Shown here: piece by piece, positions 43,179 through 52,770 of the stretch
Layout of the letters: each line of letters starts with the position of its first letter
How positions within the stretch are numbered: the first letter of the stretch is position 1
Source of the DNA: Sphingorhabdus sp. 109
GTDB taxonomy: Bacteria > Pseudomonadota > Alphaproteobacteria > Sphingomonadales > Sphingomonadaceae
Length of the DNA stretch: 64,000 nucleotides
NCBI RefSeq assembly: GCF_902506555.1
Contig: NZ_LR732707.1
Location: 1,703,138-1,767,137, forward strand
Direction: 5' to 3'
Notes under the pieces: model-generated
Database searches by the model: none
Told to the model about the DNA's origin: nothing
What the model saw: only the letters and a program-made list of their open reading frames with translations
Translations under genes and position numbers: made by a program

Positions 43179-46142
43179 TTAGAAGCGCAGACGAACACCG
43201 GTGTAATAACGCCGACCGAAGACGTCATAAACGTCAGCAGCGGTATCGGAACCGGTCACGTTGAACGGCGTACCGGTCAAGATGTTAGGCGCAGATTTGT
43301 CGAGCAGGTTATCTACACCGAAGTAGAACTCGAACTTCTCGGTGACATAGAACGAGGTGTTCATGTCCAGCAGGAAGTATGCTGGTACCGAGTAAGCCTT
43401 GGGTCCGTCGAACTGGTCATCTTCGTAAGACTTGCCGATGAAAGTACCGGTAAATCCGACTTTGAAGTCATCGGTCGAGTAGGTCGCGTTCGCGGTGAAG
43501 CGATCTTTGGCCGTACCGATTTCACCAGCCGATGGATCGGCATCTGCAGTTGGCAACGAGAAGAAATCGTTCTTGATCACGTGCGTATAGGCACCGCGAA
43601 GCGAGAGACGATCGCCTGCTGTCAAACCAAGCGGCGTGCTCCAGGACGCGGTAACGTCGACACCCGAGGTTTTCAGAACAGCAGCGTTAACCTGCAGGGC
43701 GTTGATCAGATCGATCGAACCCACGCTGTTAACGGCCGTGCCTGCCTGACGACGAACGATCAGATCACAGAAGGTGGAGTTACCTTCATCATAGCACTGC
43801 TGAAGCGAGAACTGCCGTGGGAAGCCCGAAATCACGTCGGTGATTTCGATGTTGTAGTAGTCGGCAGTGATCGTCAGGTTACCCAGTGCAGGGATCGAAC
43901 GAGGTGCAATGACCGCACCAACAGTCCAGGAGTCTGCAGTTTCTTCGAACAGGTCGGGGTTGCCGCCGTTGAAGCCCGAGATACCCTGAATATCGGCCTG
44001 GTTGAGTGTGAACACACCATTTGCGGCAATGTTGGCTGCAACGCCAGCATCAGCCCGGCAATTGTCGCCGGTTGCACCGCCGCCAGTTGCACCAATGCCT
44101 TCGCAAGGATCGATCAGACCCGATGGGAACGTCTGCGAAAGACCCGCAAACAATTCGCCAATGTTCGGAGCGCGAACAGCACGAGCATAGGTACCACGGA
44201 TCCGGAGATCATCAATTGGCTGCCATGTAGCCGTACCGTTGTAGCTCACAACAGAACCAACCGTCGAGTAGTCGGAAACACGGATAGCACCGCCAACTTC
44301 GAGAAGCTGGAAGCCTGGTGTATCAGCCAAGATTGGAACCTTGATTTCAGCAAAGGCTTCTTTGACGTCGAACGAGCCGCTGGTATCCGGCAAAACGTTA
44401 CCGGCATTCAGGCCTTGGTTTGTCAGAGCATCGTTATCCGAGAAAGAAGATTCCTTCCGATATTCAACGCCGACAGCAATTCCAAGAGGACCAGCTGGCA
44501 GGTCAAGCAGCGTACCGGAAAGGTTACCCTGAAGAACCTGCTGTTTCAGGCCAGTCTGATACGTGCCCTGTGCCTGGATGTAATCAACCGCGCCCTGCGA
44601 AATGGAGCCCGCACCAAAGATGTTGGCAGCGACACAACCGTTTGCACGAGCTTCCGCATCGATACAAATCGCATCGGTCGTCAAACCGTTGCCATTCAGA
44701 TCGTTGACATCCGTCATGACGGCAAGCGCGTCACGGAAGTTAACTACATTGACCTGACCCGAAGAGGTCTGGTTTTCGTTAACCTGGCCGTAGTTGTAGC
44801 TTACGTCCCAGCGGAAACGGTCATCAAACAGGCCGCCGTCGAAGCCGACTACGAAGCGATAGAAATCGCGTTCTGTGCGACCCGAGCGTGGACCGAATTC
44901 TGCAAGACGACGAACAAAGCCGATGTCGCGCAGACCGTCGCCATTGCTATCCGTCGCCGCATTCAGAATTTCGGTTGGAACGAACGGGTTGGCTACGATG
45001 GTCGTGGTGCCTGGCAGATAGTTTTCGACATTATATCCGCCATCGGTTGGGAAAATGCCGTTGGAACCACCGGATTCCAGCGGGAACGGTTCAATGATGC
45101 GCGACGAAGACGTCTTGTTGAACGTGCCTTCGAAGAAGAAGTTGATATCATCGCTAAGCGCATATTCACCGGCTGCAGCGAAGAGATAACGCTGGACAGG
45201 AACGGCGAGCGTACGGAACTGCTGGCGGTTGAACCCGTTGGGGCCAAGGCCTGGTCCGACGGTTGCGGTACAGGTGTCACCATTGGTGGTGAAGCAATCC
45301 TGCAACTGGCCGTTTGGAGCGTAGGTGAAGGTTGCGCTCGGAGTAATGAAGCGACCCTGTGGCGGGAAGCTGGAGAAGAACGGCTCGGTATCGGTGCCAT
45401 AATCACCACCGAAGTAGATCGAATCGAGAGCATCGATCTGTGTGTTCGAACGCTGCTTGGACAACAGGCCTTCTTCGTTCGAATAGCCGAAATGGACCAT
45501 GAGGTTGCCGTCGCCATCGGCGAAGTTCGTGCCGGCGGTTACGTTCATCTGGTAACGTGCGTCATCGCCCCGCTCGGTGATGCCGTACTGAGCGTTGGCT
45601 TCAATGCCTTCGAAGTTCGACTTGTACACGAAGTTGACAACACCTGCGACAGCGTCCGAACCATAAAGCGAGGAAGCGCCACCGGTCAGGATGTCAACAC
45701 GCTCAACAAACTGAGTCGGGATGACGTTAAGATCGACGGTTGCCGAACCAGCAACCGATGCAACAACACGACGGCCGTTGATCAGAACCAGCGTACGGTC
45801 GGAACCGAGGTCACGAAGATCGACCGTTGCAACACCGGTACCTGAGGTCAGGAATGCGGAGTTGGTACGGCTGAGGCCAGGTGTACCGAAAACGGGATTT
45901 TCAAGGAGAAGTTCCTGAACGTTGGTAACACCAGCATCGTCGATTGATTCAGCCGATACGACCTGCAGCGGAGCAGCAGACTCGACCGTTGCCGACGCGA
46001 TGCGCGAACCGGTAACAACAATCAATTCGCCTGGTTGTTCATCAGCAGCACCTTCTTCCTGCGCAAAGGCAGGTACAGATACCATAGCGATTCCCAGCAC
46101 CATCGGTGCTACGGTCGCCTTTAGCTTTGTAAATTTTGTCAT
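43179..46142 (-). CDS. TonB-dependent receptor (large, with plug domain)
   Basis: A 987-residue outer-membrane receptor. It has a signal peptide (about residues 1-26: KLKATVAPMVLGIAMVSVPAFAQ). A TonB-box-like stretch, GELIVVTGSRI, is followed by a plug domain (DDAGVTNVQELLLENP, LRDLGSDRTLVLINGRRVV, VERVDILTGGASSLYGSDAVAGVVNF). A long barrel follows, ending with YYTGVRLRF. The length and repertoire resemble the sphingomonad TonB receptors that import carbohydrates or peptides. It converges on the sulfotransferase-like/oxygenase pair. The start at 46142 (MTKFTKL) is the usual one; the frame is open upstream. Confidence 0.95.
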   Translation of the reverse strand: MTKFTKLKATVAPMVLGIAMVSVPAFAQEEGAADEQPGELIVVTGSRIASATVESAAPLQVVSAESIDDAGVTNVQELLLENPVFGTPGLSRTNSAFLTSGTGVATVDLRDLGSDRTLVLINGRRVVASVAGSATVDLNVIPTQFVERVDILTGGASSLYGSDAVAGVVNFVYKSNFEGIEANAQYGITERGDDARYQMNVTAGTNFADGDGNLMVHFGYSNEEGLLSKQRSNTQIDALDSIYFGGDYGTDTEPFFSSFPPQGRFITPSATFTYAPNGQLQDCFTTNGDTCTATVGPGLGPNGFNRQQFRTLAVPVQRYLFAAAGEYALSDDINFFFEGTFNKTSSSRIIEPFPLESGGSNGIFPTDGGYNVENYLPGTTTIVANPFVPTEILNAATDSNGDGLRDIGFVRRLAEFGPRSGRTERDFYRFVVGFDGGLFDDRFRWDVSYNYGQVNENQTSSGQVNVVNFRDALAVMTDVNDLNGNGLTTDAICIDAEARANGCVAANIFGAGSISQGAVDYIQAQGTYQTGLKQQVLQGNLSGTLLDLPAGPLGIAVGVEYRKESSFSDNDALTNQGLNAGNVLPDTSGSFDVKEAFAEIKVPILADTPGFQLLEVGGAIRVSDYSTVGSVVSYNGTATWQPIDDLRIRGTYARAVRAPNIGELFAGLSQTFPSGLIDPCEGIGATGGGATGDNCRADAGVAANIAANGVFTLNQADIQGISGFNGGNPDLFEETADSWTVGAVIAPRSIPALGNLTITADYYNIEITDVISGFPRQFSLQQCYDEGNSTFCDLIVRRQAGTAVNSVGSIDLINALQVNAAVLKTSGVDVTASWSTPLGLTAGDRLSLRGAYTHVIKNDFFSLPTADADPSAGEIGTAKDRFTANATYSTDDFKVGFTGTFIGKSYEDDQFDGPKAYSVPAYFLLDMNTSFYVTEKFEFYFGVDNLLDKSAPNILTGTPFNVTGSDTAADVYDVFGRRYYTGVRLRF

Positions 46143-46474
46143 TATATTCCAGTCCCTTATTCTGGAGAAGCAAGCCACCATGGCCTGCCCCGGTTGTTGA
46201 CCGGCGGCAATCTATGCGCCCCAAACGCAATGATTATTCCGCCGAATTGGCGTTGCGATGCAACATCGATGCTGGTGCTGTAAAGCTTCTGTTCAGCTCC
46301 CCGAGCGGATTTTGTAGACAATGTAACTATTTTGCCACAGTTTGAATCGCGTCAGGATTCCCGCTTTCAAGCGATTATTTCGGTTGTGGATTTTCGGCCC
46401 GAAGTTTAGTTTATGACCGATATAAGACGTAGATCGCTGATATTGCAGCTCAACAGAAGAGGACGAAGATCATC
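46143..46474. other. Divergent promoter region, no gene seen
   Basis: 332 bases between the TonB receptor start (minus) and the secreted protein start (plus). Moderately AT-rich around 46300-46400. No operator or RNA gene recognised. Confidence 0.5.
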
Positions 46475-47032
46475 ATGAACGATTTCACTGTCAAAGCAGC
46501 ATTGGCCTTTAATGCGGTCCTGCTCACGGCTCTGCCGGCATCGGCAATGGCGAAGGATGATGATGGGAACACTCCGCCGCCGGCAATTTTTCAGGACGTT
46601 ATTGATTGTCAGAAGGTTACCGATACAACGGCCCGCCTGGCATGCTATGACGCGAAGGTATCGACACTCGCAGCAGCACAGGAAAGCCGGCAAGTGGTTG
46701 TCGCCGATCGAGAGCAGATCAAGGAAGTACGCCGCGGCCTTTTCGGATTCTCACTGCCCAAAATCCGGCTGTTTGGCGGAGGATCGGATGAGAAGGACAA
46801 GGAAGAGCGCATCGAACAGCTCGAAACGACCATCACGTCCGCTCGGCAATTCGGCTACGGCAAATGGATGCTGACATTGGAAGAAGGCGGGCGCTGGCAA
46901 CAGACCGATACGATCCGGCTGAATTCCGAACCCCGCAGCGGCGATTCGATATTGATCAAGACCGGTGCAATCGGCAGCTATCTCGCGAGTATCAACGGAC
47001 AGCGCTCGATCAGGGTCAAGCGGGTAGAATGA
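46475..47032 (+). CDS. Secreted hypothetical protein with Cys pair
   Basis: A 185-residue protein. A signal peptide (VKAALAFNAVLLTALPASAMA) is followed by FQDVIDCQKVTDTTARLACYD, a two-cysteine segment recurring in alphaproteobacterial secreted proteins. Next come a basic stretch and a C-terminal beta-rich domain (YGKWMLTLEEGGRWQQTDTI, SGDSILIKTGAIGSYLASI). It resembles conserved sphingomonad periplasmic proteins of unknown function. It starts with ATG at 46475 after ACAGAAGAGGAC (GAGGA). Not connected to the convergent peptidase gene. Confidence 0.75.
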   Translation: MNDFTVKAALAFNAVLLTALPASAMAKDDDGNTPPPAIFQDVIDCQKVTDTTARLACYDAKVSTLAAAQESRQVVVADREQIKEVRRGLFGFSLPKIRLFGGGSDEKDKEERIEQLETTITSARQFGYGKWMLTLEEGGRWQQTDTIRLNSEPRSGDSILIKTGAIGSYLASINGQRSIRVKRVE

Positions 47033-47066
47033 TCTGCGGCCGGCTGCATCAATAAGCCGACAACAA

Positions 47067-47957
47067 TCAGTCCATCGGTCCGGTCAGCAGGATCGGGTCG
47101 ATCCGGGCCTTGTTCCATTTCATCGACCAGTGCAGATGCGGGCCGGTGGCGCTGCCAGTGGAGCCGATCCGACCGATCGGTTCGCCGCGCTTCACTTCCT
47201 GCCCTTCTTCCACAAGTATCTCGGAACTGTGTAGAAAGGCGCTGTTGAGCCCCATGCCATGATCGATCATCAGCAGATTGCCTTCCAACGTGAACGGGCT
47301 GGATGCCGCTAGCGTCACCACACCATCGGCGGGCGCGACATAATAGGTGCCGGTCGGGGCGGCTATATCGATGCCGCTATGATAGCTGCCTGGATCGCCG
47401 TTATAGATGCGCTGCGATCCGAACTGGCCAGAGATGCGGCCCTTTGCCGGCCAGATGAAGGTCTGGCGCCAGCCCTTGCTGTCGCTCTTGACTGAACGAG
47501 CCGCATTGATCTGCGCCAGTTCAGGTCCGCGACGCGCCATGAAGGCGGCGCTCCGGGTGGTGGCGCGGCGGTTGATGCTGACATGCTCGATCTTCCATTT
47601 GCGCGGAGCAATGTTGATGAATTTGCGGACCGTCTGGCCATTGTCGAGAGTCGCAATGACGTTGGCCGCCTGCCCGGCATCGCGGTTGAAGGCGATGATG
47701 AACTTGCCATCCTCGTCAAACGAAACGGGTTCGCCGTCAAACGACAGGCTCCGGGTCCCGGCGGGTGCATCGCCGATCATGACGCCGCCCTGAATCGCTT
47801 CGCCGCTGAACCCGAACTGTATCGCATCGCGAAAAGCCGACTGTTCGCCGGCGGTCGATTCCGCGCTTTCGGCGGTCCCGGCATAAACCATGGCCGCGGG
47901 CACAGCTACCGCCGCGGTTGTAAAAAGGCACAGGGTAGCTTTAAACCGTCCGGTCAC
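47067..47957 (-). CDS. M23-family metallopeptidase (LytM/Peptidase_M23)
   Basis: A 296-residue envelope protein with a signal peptide (residues 1-26). The C-terminal LytM domain has HSGIDIAAPTGTYYVAPADG and the zinc ligand motif GPHLHWSMKW. This indicates a cell-wall endopeptidase of the NlpD/EnvC type; HxxxD and HxH are intact, so it may be catalytic. The start at 47957 overlaps the stop of the DUF2093 gene by 4 bases (ATGA type), so the two are co-translated. Confidence 0.93.
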   Translation of the reverse strand: MTGRFKATLCLFTTAAVAVPAAMVYAGTAESAESTAGEQSAFRDAIQFGFSGEAIQGGVMIGDAPAGTRSLSFDGEPVSFDEDGKFIIAFNRDAGQAANVIATLDNGQTVRKFINIAPRKWKIEHVSINRRATTRSAAFMARRGPELAQINAARSVKSDSKGWRQTFIWPAKGRISGQFGSQRIYNGDPGSYHSGIDIAAPTGTYYVAPADGVVTLAASSPFTLEGNLLMIDHGMGLNSAFLHSSEILVEEGQEVKRGEPIGRIGSTGSATGPHLHWSMKWNKARIDPILLTGPMD

Positions 47958-48163
47958 TTTTCACTGTCCGGCAAATGGGCGTGCGCCGAAATCTGGGCAG
48001 TCGCATAAGGCTGCTGCTTTTCCACACTCCAGTAGCGCAGTTCCTCGAGCGGAATCGCTTCGCCGGTCACCGCGCACAGGACATGGTCGCCTGACGACAG
48101 CGGCCGGAAGCCGTTCGGCATGTAATGCAGCTTGGCTACCTTGTTGCGATTGGACATTAACAT
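47954..48163 (-). CDS. DUF2093 protein
   Basis: A 69-residue protein matching DUF2093: KLHYMPNGFRPLSSGDHVLCAVTG, IPLEELRYWSVEKQQPYAT. It is conserved in Alphaproteobacteria next to xseA and peptidase genes, with unknown role. A possible alternative start is MSNRNKV at 48157. It lies 82 bases downstream of the xseA stop, on the same strand. Confidence 0.92.
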   Translation of the reverse strand: MLMSNRNKVAKLHYMPNGFRPLSSGDHVLCAVTGEAIPLEELRYWSVEKQQPYATAQISAHAHLPDSEK

Positions 48164-48245
48164 AGGACGCTTATACTCCCTTTATCCTTTACCTGCGATT
48201 TACAGTGTTGATGGCCACAACGGGCCGATCCTAACGTAAATTCCT

Positions 48246-49712
48246 CTAGAATAAATCCTGCTGCCTGTCATCCGCCGGTTTTTTGACTCGGCTCGGCGAA
48301 GAGGAGGCAGGCTTTGGTTTTGCCGGCGCCTTGTCGGTGACGATCGCGCCAACGACTCCATCCTGGAAATGCAGATCAAGGTTGCCCGCCTTTATCGCGG
48401 CGGCGCGATTGGCGATCAGACTGCCGTCCGGGCCGGACACCCGGGCATAGCCCCGCTTTAGCGGACCGTCGGGCGAGACCTGCTGGGCCAGCCGCCAGAG
48501 CGCGTCCAGCCGTTGCTTCGCGTCATCGAGCGGGCGTTGCACGAGGCTGACCGGCAGATCGAGCCGCTTATACTGCTCCTGCGAACGGGCCAGCCGCTGC
48601 TTCAATATAGACGGTCGCAAGGCCCCGGCACTGCTGGCAAAGCGGCTGCGGGCATGAGCGATATTCTGGCTCATGCTATATTTCATCCGCTCGGACGTCT
48701 CGTCGACCCGCTGCTGGTGCGGACGGAGCAGATCGGTCAGCGCCGGCATCAAGCGACGCTGCGCCTCGAGCCGTTCCTGGGCGGTGCTCAGGCTGCGCTG
48801 CACGCTGCGCGCCATCCGCGCCTTGCCCTCTGCAAGCGTGGCCAGCCATTCCGCGCGAACCGGCACCGCCATTTCTGCCGCTGCCGTCGGCGTTGGCGCG
48901 CGCAGGTCGGCGGCAAAATCGCAGAGCGTCGTGTCGGTCTCGTGACCCACGGCGGAGATGATCGGAATCGTACAATCCGCGACGGCCCGGACCACGATTT
49001 CCTCGTTGAAGCTCCACAGGTCCTCGATCGAGCCGCCGCCGCGCGCGACGATCACCAGATCGGGCCGGGCGACCGGACCATCCGGCGCCATATCCGAAAA
49101 GCCGCGAATGGCGTGAGATATCTGTTTCGCCGCGCCCTCGCCCTGGACCAGCACCGGCCAGACGATGACATGGCTGGGGCAGCGGTCGGCGAGCCGGTGC
49201 AAGATGTCACGGATCACAGAACCGGTCGGCGATGTGACCACGCCGATGGTCTTCGGCAGGAACGGTATCGCTTTCTTGCGGTCCTGGTCGAACAGGCCCT
49301 CGGCGAGCAGCTTGGCCTTGAGCTTTTCGAACAGGGCCATCAGTGCGCCCTCGCCCGCCAGCTCCATCTTGTCGATCACGACCTGATATTTGGAGCGGCC
49401 CGGATAGGTGGTCAGCTTGCCAGAGACAACGACCTCGATGCCATCCTCCGGCCGGAACGCCAGCCGTCCGGCATTGCCCTTCCACATCACCCCGTCGATC
49501 ACCGCCTTGTCGTCCTTCAGCGCGAGATAGACATGGCCGGACGCGGCGCGTTTGAAGCCCGAGATTTCGCCGCGGATCCGGACATAGCCGAAGCGATCCT
49601 CGACCACTCGCTTGAGCGCTCCGGAAATTTCCGAAACCGACAAAGGCGGGGCGTTGTCACCCTGCCCGCTCTCGGCTAGGAGCTTCGCGTCTAATGAGAG
49701 GGAATCGTCCAT
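48246..49712 (-). CDS. xseA: Exodeoxyribonuclease VII large subunit
   Basis: A 488-residue subunit of the single-strand-specific exonuclease. An N-terminal OB fold ([38 protein letters not shown]) is followed by the catalytic domain with [39 protein letters not shown] and [23 protein letters not shown]. The C-terminus ends QQDLF, which resembles a sliding-clamp-binding pentapeptide. The ATG at 49710-49712 overlaps the purD start on the other strand by two bases, so promoters must lie inside the opposite gene. xseB is not in the window. Confidence 0.96.
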   Translation of the reverse strand: MDDSLSLDAKLLAESGQGDNAPPLSVSEISGALKRVVEDRFGYVRIRGEISGFKRAASGHVYLALKDDKAVIDGVMWKGNAGRLAFRPEDGIEVVVSGKLTTYPGRSKYQVVIDKMELAGEGALMALFEKLKAKLLAEGLFDQDRKKAIPFLPKTIGVVTSPTGSVIRDILHRLADRCPSHVIVWPVLVQGEGAAKQISHAIRGFSDMAPDGPVARPDLVIVARGGGSIEDLWSFNEEIVVRAVADCTIPIISAVGHETDTTLCDFAADLRAPTPTAAAEMAVPVRAEWLATLAEGKARMARSVQRSLSTAQERLEAQRRLMPALTDLLRPHQQRVDETSERMKYSMSQNIAHARSRFASSAGALRPSILKQRLARSQEQYKRLDLPVSLVQRPLDDAKQRLDALWRLAQQVSPDGPLKRGYARVSGPDGSLIANRAAAIKAGNLDLHFQDGVVGAIVTDKAPAKPKPASSSPSRVKKPADDRQQDLF

Positions 49713-50991
49713 GAATATCCTGTTGATCGGTTCGGGTGGCCGCGAACATGCCTTGGCCTGGAAGCTGGCGCAATCCCCCATGCTCGGGAAATTTTACGCG
49801 ACACCAGGGAATCCCGGCATCGCGCAGCACGCCGATCTGGTCGCGCTCGACATCAGCGACCATGGCGAAGTCATCCTGTTCTGCGGCGAGCATGACATCG
49901 ATCTGGTCGTCGTCGGCCCGGAAGCGCCGCTGGTCGACGGCCTCGCCGAAAGCCTGCGCACCGCCGATATTTTCGTCTTCGGTCCGGACAAGGCAGCGGC
50001 CCAGCTGGAAGGCTCGAAAGGCTTTACCAAGGACCTGTGCGCCCGCGCCAATATTCCCACCGCCGGCTATGTCCGCGCCACCTGCGCGGCTGATGCGCTC
50101 AAGGCGCTCGACGGCTTTTCCATCCCCGTCGTGATCAAGGCCGATGGGCTGGCCGCCGGCAAGGGCGTGATCATTGCCGAGACCCGCGAGCAGGCTGAGG
50201 CCGCGATCACCGACATGTTCGACGGCAGCTTTGGCGACGCCGGCGCCGAAGTGGTGATCGAGGAATTTCTGACCGGCGAGGAAACCAGCTTCTTCGCGAT
50301 CACCGATGGCGAGAATGTCGTCCCCTTCGGCAGCGCGCAGGACCACAAGCGCGTCGGCGAAGGCGATACGGGCCCGAACACCGGCGGCATGGGCGCCTAT
50401 AGCCCCGCCCCTGTCTTCACCCCCGCCCTGCAACAGCAGGTGATGGAACAGATCATCCAGCCGACCGTCGACACATTGGCCGCCGAGGGCACGCCCTATA
50501 GTGGCGTGCTGTTCGCCGGGCTGATGCTGACCGGGACCGGCCCGCAGCTGATCGAATATAACGCCCGCTTTGGCGATCCGGAATGCCAGGTGCTGATGAT
50601 GCGGCTGGAAAGCGATCTCGCCAAGCTGATGATGGCGACGGCCAAGGGCGACCTCGCCCAGACCAGCGCGCCGGTGTTCGCGCCGGAAACCGCGCTGACC
50701 GTGGTGATGGCGGCCAAGGGCTATCCTGCGACACCGGAAAAAGGTGGCAAGATCCAGAATCTCGCCAGAGCCGAGCGTAAGGACGCCAAGATATTCCATG
50801 CCGGCACAGCGGAGGTCGACGGCACTCTGGTCGCCAATGGCGGGCGGGTGCTCAACGTCACCGCGCTAGGCGATAGCGCCACCGAAGCGCAGGCCAAGGC
50901 TTATGCAGCGGTTGACCAGATCGATTTCGAGAGCGGCTTCTGCCGCCGCGACATCGGCTGGCGCGAGGTTGCGCGGGAGGCGGGAAACTAG
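49711..50991 (+). CDS. purD: Phosphoribosylamine-glycine ligase
   Basis: A 426-residue ATP-grasp enzyme catalysing step 2 of purine biosynthesis (phosphoribosylamine + glycine to GAR). Visible: the N-terminal [76 protein letters not shown] and [12 protein letters not shown]. The length is typical. It starts at ATG 49711, whose A is the middle base of the xseA start on the other strand (CATG). An open frame extends upstream but overlaps xseA. Confidence 0.97.
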   Translation: MNILLIGSGGREHALAWKLAQSPMLGKFYATPGNPGIAQHADLVALDISDHGEVILFCGEHDIDLVVVGPEAPLVDGLAESLRTADIFVFGPDKAAAQLEGSKGFTKDLCARANIPTAGYVRATCAADALKALDGFSIPVVIKADGLAAGKGVIIAETREQAEAAITDMFDGSFGDAGAEVVIEEFLTGEETSFFAITDGENVVPFGSAQDHKRVGEGDTGPNTGGMGAYSPAPVFTPALQQQVMEQIIQPTVDTLAAEGTPYSGVLFAGLMLTGTGPQLIEYNARFGDPECQVLMMRLESDLAKLMMATAKGDLAQTSAPVFAPETALTVVMAAKGYPATPEKGGKIQNLARAERKDAKIFHAGTAEVDGTLVANGGRVLNVTALGDSATEAQAKAYAAVDQIDFESGFCRRDIGWREVAREAGN

Positions 50992-51446
50992 TTTTTTTCG
51001 ACGAGCTTGCGTACCAAAGTTCGTCAAACTTCGGGCCAAGAAACGGTTTTCGCGTGTCCGTTTGCCGGGGGCATGGTCATGGGACTCGCACGCACGCACA
51101 AGGGCGCCAAGAGATTGCGCTTTGTGGCTTAGTGTCTTCGTGCGAGCCCGGCAATTTTGCGTCATGGCGTGGACTTTACGCAGACACCCTCTTTTCTTTT
51201 CTGCGACCTTTGCCCCCCTGGCCGCAGAATTGCAGCCTTTGTAGGAAACCAACCGGCCGTCGCGTATGACCTTTGAAACGGTTGCCCGCACCGACCCATT
51301 GGAAACAAGCCCCCACCACGCCAAGCTCAGCTACGCCGCCCGCAATCTTTCCTGCCTTGCTGGGCGCCAGTGGGGATCGCTAGGGACGCGCTCCGGCGAA
51401 CACCCTCTCCCGTTGCGCCGGCGCACCAACAGAAAGTCGTATCGTC
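50992..51446. other. Intergenic region of unclear content
   Basis: About 455 bases between purD and the FadL-like porin. The first part has a T7 run directly after the purD stop. Bases 51080-51180 resemble non-coding sequence such as CACAAGGGCGCCAAGAG and TTAGTGTCTTCGTGCGAG, a kind of dispersed low-complexity repeat (acacgaag/aagcgcaa-like) that is common in these genomes. Open frames here have no family resemblance. Confidence 0.5.
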
Positions 51447-52733
51447 ATGTCCCGCTTCCTTACCCCTGCCGCCAATCGCCCGATCCGTTCGTTGGCCAGC
51501 CTCCTGCTCGCTGGCGCGGCGCTTTGCATGCCGGGTACGGCCCAGGCGACGGACGGCTATTTTCTCAACGGTGTCGGCGCCAAGTCCAAAGGCGCTGGCG
51601 GCGTGGCGATTGCGATGCCGCAAGACGCGTTCGCCATTGCCACCAACCCGGCTTCGGCGACCGCCATCGAGCACCGGCTGGATGTCGGTTTCGAAGTCTT
51701 CATCCCCGACCGCGGCTCCGAGATTATCGGCAACCAGGCGGGGCTCGACGGGGTCTATTCTGGCAATGATGCCAATCCCTTCATCCTGCCCGAATTCGCC
51801 TATGTCCGGCCGCTGTCGGACACGGTTTCGGTCGGCATTGCGGTCAACGGCAACGGCGGCATGAACACCGCTTACGAGACCAATCCCTTCGCCAGTTTCG
51901 GAGCCACCGGTCCGGCGGGCGTGAACCTGCGCCAGATTTCGATTGCGCCGACCATTGCGGTGGAGATTGCCGAGGGACAGAGCCTTGGCCTGTCGCCGCA
52001 TTTCGTGGTGCAGAGCTTTGAGGTCGAGGGCATCCAGCCGTTCGCGGCCAATTCGCAGGATCCGGCGAATTTCACCAACCGTGGCGAGGACTGGGCTTTT
52101 GGCGCGGGTTTCCGCGTCGGCTATCTCGGCAGCTTTGGTGACGACTTCCGCGTCGGCGCTTTCTACCAGTCGAAAGTCTGGACCAGCAAGTTTGACCGCT
52201 ATGCCGGACTGTTCGCCGAACAGGGCGGTTTCGACATGCCCGCCTCCTGGGGCGTGGGCGTTTCGGTCGACGCAACGCCACGTCTGACCCTGGGGGCGGA
52301 TTTCAAGCATATCGAATATTCGGACGTCAATTCGGTCGGAAACCCGATCGCCTCCCTGCTTCAGGGCGTCCCCTTCGGTGCCGACGACGGCCCCGGCTTC
52401 GGCTGGGACGATATCGACGTCTGGAAATTCGGCGCTGTCTATCAGGCCAGCGACAAGCTGACCCTGCGCGCCGGTTACGGGCGCTCTGCCAACCCGGTCC
52501 CGCAGTCGGAGACCCTGCTCAATATATTGGCACCGGGCGTGGTCCGCGATCACTACACCGTCGGAGCGACGTACAAGATTTCGGAGACATTCGAGATCAC
52601 CGGCTATGCGATGCGCGCGCCGCGCCAGACGGTGAGCGGCTCCGGATCGATCCCCGCCCCCTTTGGCGGCGGCGAGGCGAATATCCATCTGGCCGAGACC
52701 GCAATCGGATTCTCGCTTGGCTTTGGTTTCTAG
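51447..52733 (+). CDS. FadL/OmpP1/TodX-family outer-membrane transporter
   Basis: A 428-residue porin-like protein for hydrophobic compounds (long-chain fatty acids or aromatic hydrocarbons). A signal peptide (SLASLLLAGAALCMPGTAQA) is followed by DGYFLNGVGAKSKGAGGVAIAMPQDAFAIATNPA, the classic FadL N-terminal plug region. The rest is beta-strand rich, ending AIGFSLGFGF with the terminal Phe of outer-membrane proteins. The region between purD and this gene is over 400 bases. The ATG at 51447 lacks a strong Shine-Dalgarno. Confidence 0.92.
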   Translation: MSRFLTPAANRPIRSLASLLLAGAALCMPGTAQATDGYFLNGVGAKSKGAGGVAIAMPQDAFAIATNPASATAIEHRLDVGFEVFIPDRGSEIIGNQAGLDGVYSGNDANPFILPEFAYVRPLSDTVSVGIAVNGNGGMNTAYETNPFASFGATGPAGVNLRQISIAPTIAVEIAEGQSLGLSPHFVVQSFEVEGIQPFAANSQDPANFTNRGEDWAFGAGFRVGYLGSFGDDFRVGAFYQSKVWTSKFDRYAGLFAEQGGFDMPASWGVGVSVDATPRLTLGADFKHIEYSDVNSVGNPIASLLQGVPFGADDGPGFGWDDIDVWKFGAVYQASDKLTLRAGYGRSANPVPQSETLLNILAPGVVRDHYTVGATYKISETFEITGYAMRAPRQTVSGSGSIPAPFGGGEANIHLAETAIGFSLGFGF

Positions 52734-52770
52734 ACTGGTTCGACCATTACCAAGATAGCGATGACCGGCT

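Noticed and set aside
43026-45845. A 939-codon open frame on the plus strand, antisense to the large TonB receptor
   Set aside because: It lies entirely in the complementary strand of a clear TonB receptor and has no domain or signal; it is a shadow of low stop frequency.
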